In this document: positions 59,996 to 64,000 of the stretch, in pieces
How the letters are laid out: each line of letters opens with the position of its first letter
How positions within the stretch are numbered: the first letter of the stretch is position 1
DNA from: Spirochaetales bacterium
GTDB lineage: Bacteria; Spirochaetota; Spirochaetia; SZUA-6
Direction: 5' to 3'
Length of the DNA: 64,000 nucleotides
NCBI GenBank assembly: GCA_027021365.1
Contig: JALUUM010000001.1
Span: 124,001 to 188,000, forward strand
Program-made: the position numbers and the translations under genes
Notes under the pieces: model-generated
What the model was told of the DNA's origin: nothing
Seen by the model: the letters and a program-made list of their open reading frames with translations, nothing else
Database searches by the model: none

Positions 59996-62399
59996 GATTT
60001 TCTTTATTTTCTTTGGAAATATTTTTAACAACCCTTTTTTTGGTTTTCCTGTCAAGTTGTACTTTGTTACCATCGATGGTGACGGTGATAAAATTGCTAC
60101 CTTTCCCGTAATGAGAATCTTCGTATTCTTCCAGTTCCAGAATATGTTCGCTATTGGTAACCGTGACTTTGATTCTGTTTCCCTTCCACCTTATTCTGAA
60201 CTGGAGAAGCTTCCATGATTCGGGAAGTCTGGGTTTCAATATTAGTTCTTTTTCATTGAAAATCACACCACCGAAACCGCCTATAACTGCCTGCCAGGTT
60301 CCACCGCATGCGGCAAGATGAAGACCCAGCCTTATGTTTCCCTGGTTATCATCCAGGTCCACTCTCGATGTTCTCATGAAATTCTTAAGGGCAGAGTCCT
60401 CGATCCCAAGATGCAATCCGACAATGGAGTAAACCATCGGGCTGAGTGAGGAGCTGTGTACGGTTCTTGTTTCGTAGTAATGAAAGTTCTTCTCCACTAC
60501 ATCCCGGGAAAATCTGTTGGGATGGAGATAAAATAGTAATACCACATCTCCCTGCTTTATAAGCTTAGTCTTTTCAATCCTTTTCTCTACCTCTTTGGGG
60601 ATGATTGGCATGTAGTTTGAGTCCCATTGCGTTATCTTTATATCTTCCAGATCGAAGTAACCTTCAAATTCTTCGAGAATACCACTTTCATTCTGCGGAA
60701 GGTAAATCCCTTCTGCTATTTCTTCCCATCTCTCTATTTCCTCCTCTGAAAGAGAGGGAATATGATAGAGTTTTGCAAACTTTACAGCTTCCTTTAGGTT
60801 CCAGGAAGCCATGTAGTTGGTGAAGTAACTATTGTTGACATGTTCATGAAACTCGTCCGGTCCTATTACCTTGCGTATCACGAATCCTTTTTTTTCTTCA
60901 TCCCATTCAACCCTGCTTGCCCAGTATCTGGCCGTCTCTACGAGCAAGGGCAGGCCGGACTGGAGCATAAAGGTATCGTCACCTGTTGCATTGTAGTACC
61001 TGACTACTGTATATGCTATATCAGCCGTTACGTGGAGCTCTTCCTTTCCTGTGTAGATGAAGTATTTTTTCTCCTCTACAAAGTCATAAATCTCATACGG
61101 TGTTACCTCCCGGCCGGTGGAGGCTGATTCCCACGGAAACCTTACTCCCTTCATTCCCTCTGCTTCTGCGTTCTCTCGTGCTACCGGCATCCTCTCTGTT
61201 CTGTATGCCAGGAGCTTCCTGGCTGCCTGGGGATTGGTATGAAGGTAAAATGGAAACATGAATATTTCTGTGTCCCAGAATATATGCCCCTTGTATCCCT
61301 CACCGGTAAGTCCTTTTGCAGGAATACTGAAATTTTCACATTTTTCATCGTATGCCTGCAGCAATTGAAAGACGCTGAATCTTATTGATTCCAGCGCTTT
61401 TTCGTCTCCTTCGAGGTATATCCAGGCATCCTCCCACTTTTCTTCCCAGCTCCTGAGGTGAGTTTCTACCAGTCTTTCCATATCTCCCCTGAAGTGATAG
61501 AAGAAAGCTCCCGCCTTATTCCTGTCAGTTATAACATTCTCACCCTTCTGTGAATCGTGAGTCACGGAATTATGCACAAGACGATAGAATGTGTATTCTT
61601 TATCTTTCTCCAGATCCAGAGTGAATATTTCGATTGCTCGGTTCCGGAAAAACTTCTGTTCATAGCAGAGGTTCCGATAACCGACCGCAGGGATTGTCAG
61701 AGTCATCTGCGTCAATGTCAACCGGCTTGCCTGTGTGCGTGACTTCATATAGATCCCGTATCTCTTCGCTCCGGGAATTGTAATCCCCTCGTATTCAAGG
61801 GGTCCCGCATCGAGTGTTTTAAAATGATACGTCTTAACCCATGGGTATAGCCCCTGGTTCGACATGGAATTGTTAAGGCTGAAGGCAACAGAAACCCTTC
61901 CCTCCGAATCGACACTTCTCACCTTCATTACGGTGAAGTAGAGTTCCTTATAGAGGGCATGGGGAAATTGAAATGTCTCCACCCTTATCTTTTGGTCATT
62001 TCTTGTTGAAAGTAGGGCAGTGGTATAAAGTGCACCTTTCTTCATGTCCAAAGCCTGATAGAATTCACCCTGGCCATCTACCAATTCGAAATCCTTCGCA
62101 TTGGTGCAACTATCCGGCAGGGAAATGGAAAAATCGGTTTTCAGCCATGAAGGTACATTTGCAAGTTCCGTGTAAACGACAGGAGCGTTATCGTATAACC
62201 CGGCAATGAATATTCCCGGTATTGAATTGGGATCTTCGAAGTCGATAGTATTCCTTACTCCCATGTATCCATTCGAGAGTGTGAACAGACTTTCATAGTA
62301 GGAATTTTCAATCCTCCTGTAACCCTTTCTTTCGATAAGCCAGTCCTTGGTGCTTGGTGCTGGAATGACAGGAATTATCTTATCTTTGATACCTTTCAA
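59976..62399 (-). CDS. GH65-family disaccharide phosphorylase
   Basis: An 807-residue cytoplasmic (alpha/alpha)6-barrel enzyme that cleaves an alpha-glucobiose with phosphate to beta-glucose 1-phosphate and glucose. The catalytic acid Glu is in IGPDEFHEHVNNSYFTN, and phosphate-binding residues are in SSLSPMVYSIVG. The domain order (N-terminal beta-sandwich, linker, barrel, C-terminal sheet) is standard. Maltose, trehalose, kojibiose and nigerose phosphorylases cannot be told apart with certainty. The start is TTG with AGGGGG 7 bases upstream. The divergent PgmB gene converts its product, which fixes the pathway. Confidence 0.93.
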   Translation of the reverse strand: MKGIKDKIIPVIPAPSTKDWLIERKGYRRIENSYYESLFTLSNGYMGVRNTIDFEDPNSIPGIFIAGLYDNAPVVYTELANVPSWLKTDFSISLPDSCTNAKDFELVDGQGEFYQALDMKKGALYTTALLSTRNDQKIRVETFQFPHALYKELYFTVMKVRSVDSEGRVSVAFSLNNSMSNQGLYPWVKTYHFKTLDAGPLEYEGITIPGAKRYGIYMKSRTQASRLTLTQMTLTIPAVGYRNLCYEQKFFRNRAIEIFTLDLEKDKEYTFYRLVHNSVTHDSQKGENVITDRNKAGAFFYHFRGDMERLVETHLRSWEEKWEDAWIYLEGDEKALESIRFSVFQLLQAYDEKCENFSIPAKGLTGEGYKGHIFWDTEIFMFPFYLHTNPQAARKLLAYRTERMPVARENAEAEGMKGVRFPWESASTGREVTPYEIYDFVEEKKYFIYTGKEELHVTADIAYTVVRYYNATGDDTFMLQSGLPLLVETARYWASRVEWDEEKKGFVIRKVIGPDEFHEHVNNSYFTNYMASWNLKEAVKFAKLYHIPSLSEEEIERWEEIAEGIYLPQNESGILEEFEGYFDLEDIKITQWDSNYMPIIPKEVEKRIEKTKLIKQGDVVLLFYLHPNRFSRDVVEKNFHYYETRTVHSSSLSPMVYSIVGLHLGIEDSALKNFMRTSRVDLDDNQGNIRLGLHLAACGGTWQAVIGGFGGVIFNEKELILKPRLPESWKLLQFRIRWKGNRIKVTVTNSEHILELEEYEDSHYGKGSNFITVTIDGNKVQLDRKTKKRVVKNISKENKENLDSSIK

Positions 62400-62410
62400 G
62401 AATTACCCCC

Positions 62411-62439
62411 TTGACAAAAAATCACTATTGGAATAATTA
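62411..62439 (+). promoter_or_regulatory. Candidate promoter for the beta-phosphoglucomutase gene
   Basis: TTGACA (62411-62416) is followed after 17 bases by TAATTA (62434-62439), a weak -10. It has the same spacing to its LacI operator (12 bases) as the regulator promoter, which supports it. Confidence 0.5.
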
Positions 62440-62451
62440 AACATGATATTT

Positions 62452-62465
62452 CCAAAACGCTTTGG
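62452..62465. promoter_or_regulatory. LacI-type operator between GH65 and beta-phosphoglucomutase genes
   Basis: CCAAAACGCTTTGG matches the regulator's own operator at 13 of 14 bases. It lies downstream of the plus-strand promoter for the mutase and near the expected -35 for the minus-strand GH65 gene, so it can control both. Confidence 0.85.
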
Positions 62466-62488
62466 ATGCAAGAGGTTTTAATAGCCTT

Positions 62489-63148
62489 ATGAAAAAAAAT
62501 CTCAATGGTTTTATTTTTGATCTCGATGGTGTACTTACAAATACCTCGGAGTACCATTATCTTGCATGGAAAAAATTGGCCGACGAGCTTGAAATCCCAT
62601 TTGACAGGAAGATGAATGAAAACTTCAAGGGAGTCTCACGGAGGGATTGTCTTGCTCTCCTCCTGGGAAACAGAGAGATTTCGAAGAAAGAGTTCGAAGT
62701 GCTGTTGGAAAGAAAGAATCGGTACTACAGGGATTTTCTTATTGGTGTCAGTGAAGATTCTCTATTCCCGGGTACCCTAAGGCTCTTCGAAGAGATTCAC
62801 AGTATTGGTGGCAGAATTGCAATTGCATCGGTGTCGAAGAATACCAGGGAAATAGTAAAGAGACTGTGCATCGATGAAAAAGCGGATATCATATTGGATG
62901 GGTATTCCGTGGAAAAAACGAAACCGGAACCGGATCAGTTCCTTCTTGCTGCAAGACTCCTCCATGCCGAACCTTCGGAGTGTGTGGTCTTCGAAGATGC
63001 ACGGGCGGGGATAGAGGCTGCAAAGCGTGCCGGGATGTTCGCAGTAGGAATAGGTGCAAAAGAGGAGCTGCCCCATGCGGATATCGTATATGAAAGTATC
63101 GGTGAAATAGAGTTGGAAGAGTTGATAGAGGCTGTAAATAATCTGTGA
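62489..63148 (+). CDS. pgmB: Beta-phosphoglucomutase
   Basis: A 219-residue HAD-family enzyme that converts beta-glucose 1-phosphate to glucose 6-phosphate. Motif I FIFDLDGVLTNTSEYHY carries both catalytic aspartates and the PgmB-specific histidine-containing extension. Motif II is IASVSKNT, motif III lysine is in EKTKPEPDQF, and motif IV is VVFEDARAGIEAA. It is divergent from the GH65 phosphorylase that makes its substrate, with a shared LacI operator. ATG 62489 is used; the TTG at 62462 overlaps the operator. Confidence 0.95.
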   Translation: MKKNLNGFIFDLDGVLTNTSEYHYLAWKKLADELEIPFDRKMNENFKGVSRRDCLALLLGNREISKKEFEVLLERKNRYYRDFLIGVSEDSLFPGTLRLFEEIHSIGGRIAIASVSKNTREIVKRLCIDEKADIILDGYSVEKTKPEPDQFLLAARLLHAEPSECVVFEDARAGIEAAKRAGMFAVGIGAKEELPHADIVYESIGEIELEELIEAVNNL

Positions 63149-63180
63149 CCGCCGATATTCAGATTGTTTTCCCAACATAG

Positions 63181-63212
63181 TGAAAATTCTTATCTCTGAA
63201 AATTCTTATCTC
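63181..63212. repeat. Perfect 16-bp tandem duplication
   Basis: TGAAAATTCTTATCTC occurs twice head to tail (63181-63196, 63197-63212), in the gap after the mutase gene. The rest of this 189-base gap holds a TTGACA (63280-63285) without a convincing -10. Confidence 0.95.
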
Positions 63213-63337
63213 CGGTGAGCAGAAAAAAATGTCCTGATATCACCTTATATGGGTAATATTGCATTATCCCCCTTTATCCTTGACAAATGATATGTATAGA
63301 AAGATCATATAGCTAACAGGGGGTTTCAATAATTCAA

Positions 63338-64000
63338 TGAAACTGACCGCTCGATCGTTGATTTTTCTTTTCTTATCGGTTTTTGCCATCATGAAAGGCT
63401 CATATCTCTTTTCAGAGGACAAGGCCAGGGAAACCGGTAAGGATACAAGTAAAGCCGAACCAACGACTAAAATCAAGACCGCCTATGTGATTCCTATCCA
63501 TGGTGACATAGACAGGTACATGCTCGTTTTCATAAAGCGTGGAATCAAAGAAGCGGAAAAGCTGAATGCAGACTATATAATATTCGATATAAATACCTAC
63601 GGGGGAGAGGTGGACTCTGCACTCCAGATAGCCTCTTCCATCGGCTCCGTAAAGAAAGCAGAGACAGTCGCCTACATTCCTTCTCTGCCTGAGGGAACAG
63701 GGGTGAGCTGGTCGGCCGGTGCCCTAATTACCCTCTCCTGCAGTGCAATATACATGGCTCCGGGAACTTCCATAGGGGCGGTAGCACCGGTCTACCAGAC
63801 CCAGGGTGGCATGGAGATGGCGCCTGAGAAGGTGGTTAGTGCCGTAAGGGCGCAGATGGCTGCAATTGCCGAGAAGAATGGCTATCCCAAGGCCGTTGCA
63901 ATTGCAATGGTGGACAAGGACATGGAGCTTAACGAGGTCTTCATAGATGGTAAAAGAATGCTGGCTCTTGCAGAGGACATCCCCGAACTGAAAAGAGAGG
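63338..64000 (+). CDS. NfeD-type membrane-bound serine protease (ClpP-like), partial
   Basis: The first 221 codons of a gene that runs off the right edge. A signal or membrane segment (residues ~5-25) is followed by a linker and a ClpP-fold domain: AYVIPIHGDIDRYM, FDINTYGGEVDSALQIASSI, and the nucleophile serine in GVSWSAGALITLS. This matches the NfeD1b/STOPP protease family, which cleaves stomatin-like proteins and continues into membrane helices and an OB-fold domain outside the window. The ATG at 63338 has AGGGGG about 13 bases upstream. No stomatin gene is visible within the window. Confidence 0.9.

Overview
The window looks like the chromosome of a free-living, saccharolytic spirochaete (phylum Spirochaetota). 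This is inferred from the mature N-termini of the solute-binding proteins, which carry the GGQ(K/Q)E-like sequence typical of Spirochaeta/Treponema binding proteins, from the heavy use of AGA/AGG arginine codons, and from the gene content. No rRNA, tRNA, CRISPR array, phage or insertion sequence was seen. The window is gene-dense, with about 46 genes, most of them in short operons.

Layout. 1-2.4 kb: a partial Fur/PerR-type regulator divergent from a malate/lactate-dehydrogenase-family enzyme and an amidohydrolase. 2.4-2.6 kb: tandem-repeat patches between convergent genes. 2.6-10.3 kb (minus): an operon with a DegT-type aminotransferase, an N-acylglucosamine-2-epimerase-family protein, RidA, a HAD phosphatase and a complete AfuABC/FbpABC-like ABC importer. 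10.4-14.5 kb (plus): a second, paralogous AfuABC-like importer facing the first. 14.5-15.0 kb: decayed gene remnants. 15.0-19.7 kb (minus): a BMP-type nucleoside importer. 19.9-22.3 kb: a sugar isomerase-like TIM barrel and an M20 peptidase. 22.3-30.5 kb: a UroD-like protein, a predicted barrel protein with a propeller lipoprotein, an oxidoreductase, a MATE exporter and a small Fe-S/zinc-ribbon/metallo-hydrolase cluster. 30.6-38.0 kb: an Fe-S aldo/keto reductase, a 5'-nucleotidase, a membrane-anchored HEAT protein and an adenylate cyclase. 38.2-45.3 kb: a third AfuABC-like importer followed by a haem-binding hybrid histidine kinase. 45.3-52.1 kb: a nucleotidase, UspA, an NRAMP transporter, a metal chaperone and a second hybrid kinase. 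52.3-55.2 kb: an inositol-dehydrogenase-like enzyme, a desaturase and a GH130 protein. 55.4-63.1 kb: a disaccharide regulon with a MalEFG-type importer, a LacI regulator, a GH65 phosphorylase and beta-phosphoglucomutase. 63.3 kb to the end: a partial NfeD-type membrane protease.

How it works together. The main theme is import and catabolism of carbohydrates and nucleosides. The GH65/PgmB module is bounded by two near-identical LacI palindromes, each placed 12 bases after a predicted -10 element, so its logic can be read from sequence. The most interesting unassigned system is the pair of divergent AfuABC-like importers with aminotransferase, epimerase, RidA and phosphatase genes. Both halves carry the same GTACA-N3-TGTAC palindrome, and both binding proteins lack the tandem tyrosines of ferric-ion FbpA, so a phosphorylated or amino-sugar substrate is more likely than iron.

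Unusual expression signals recur: three genes have no usable ATG/GTG/TTG start (apparent AUA, CUG and AUC starts), several genes have a promoter so close to the ATG that the mRNA should be leaderless, strong hairpins follow four of the five binding-protein genes, and short tandem duplications occur both between genes and inside coding linkers.
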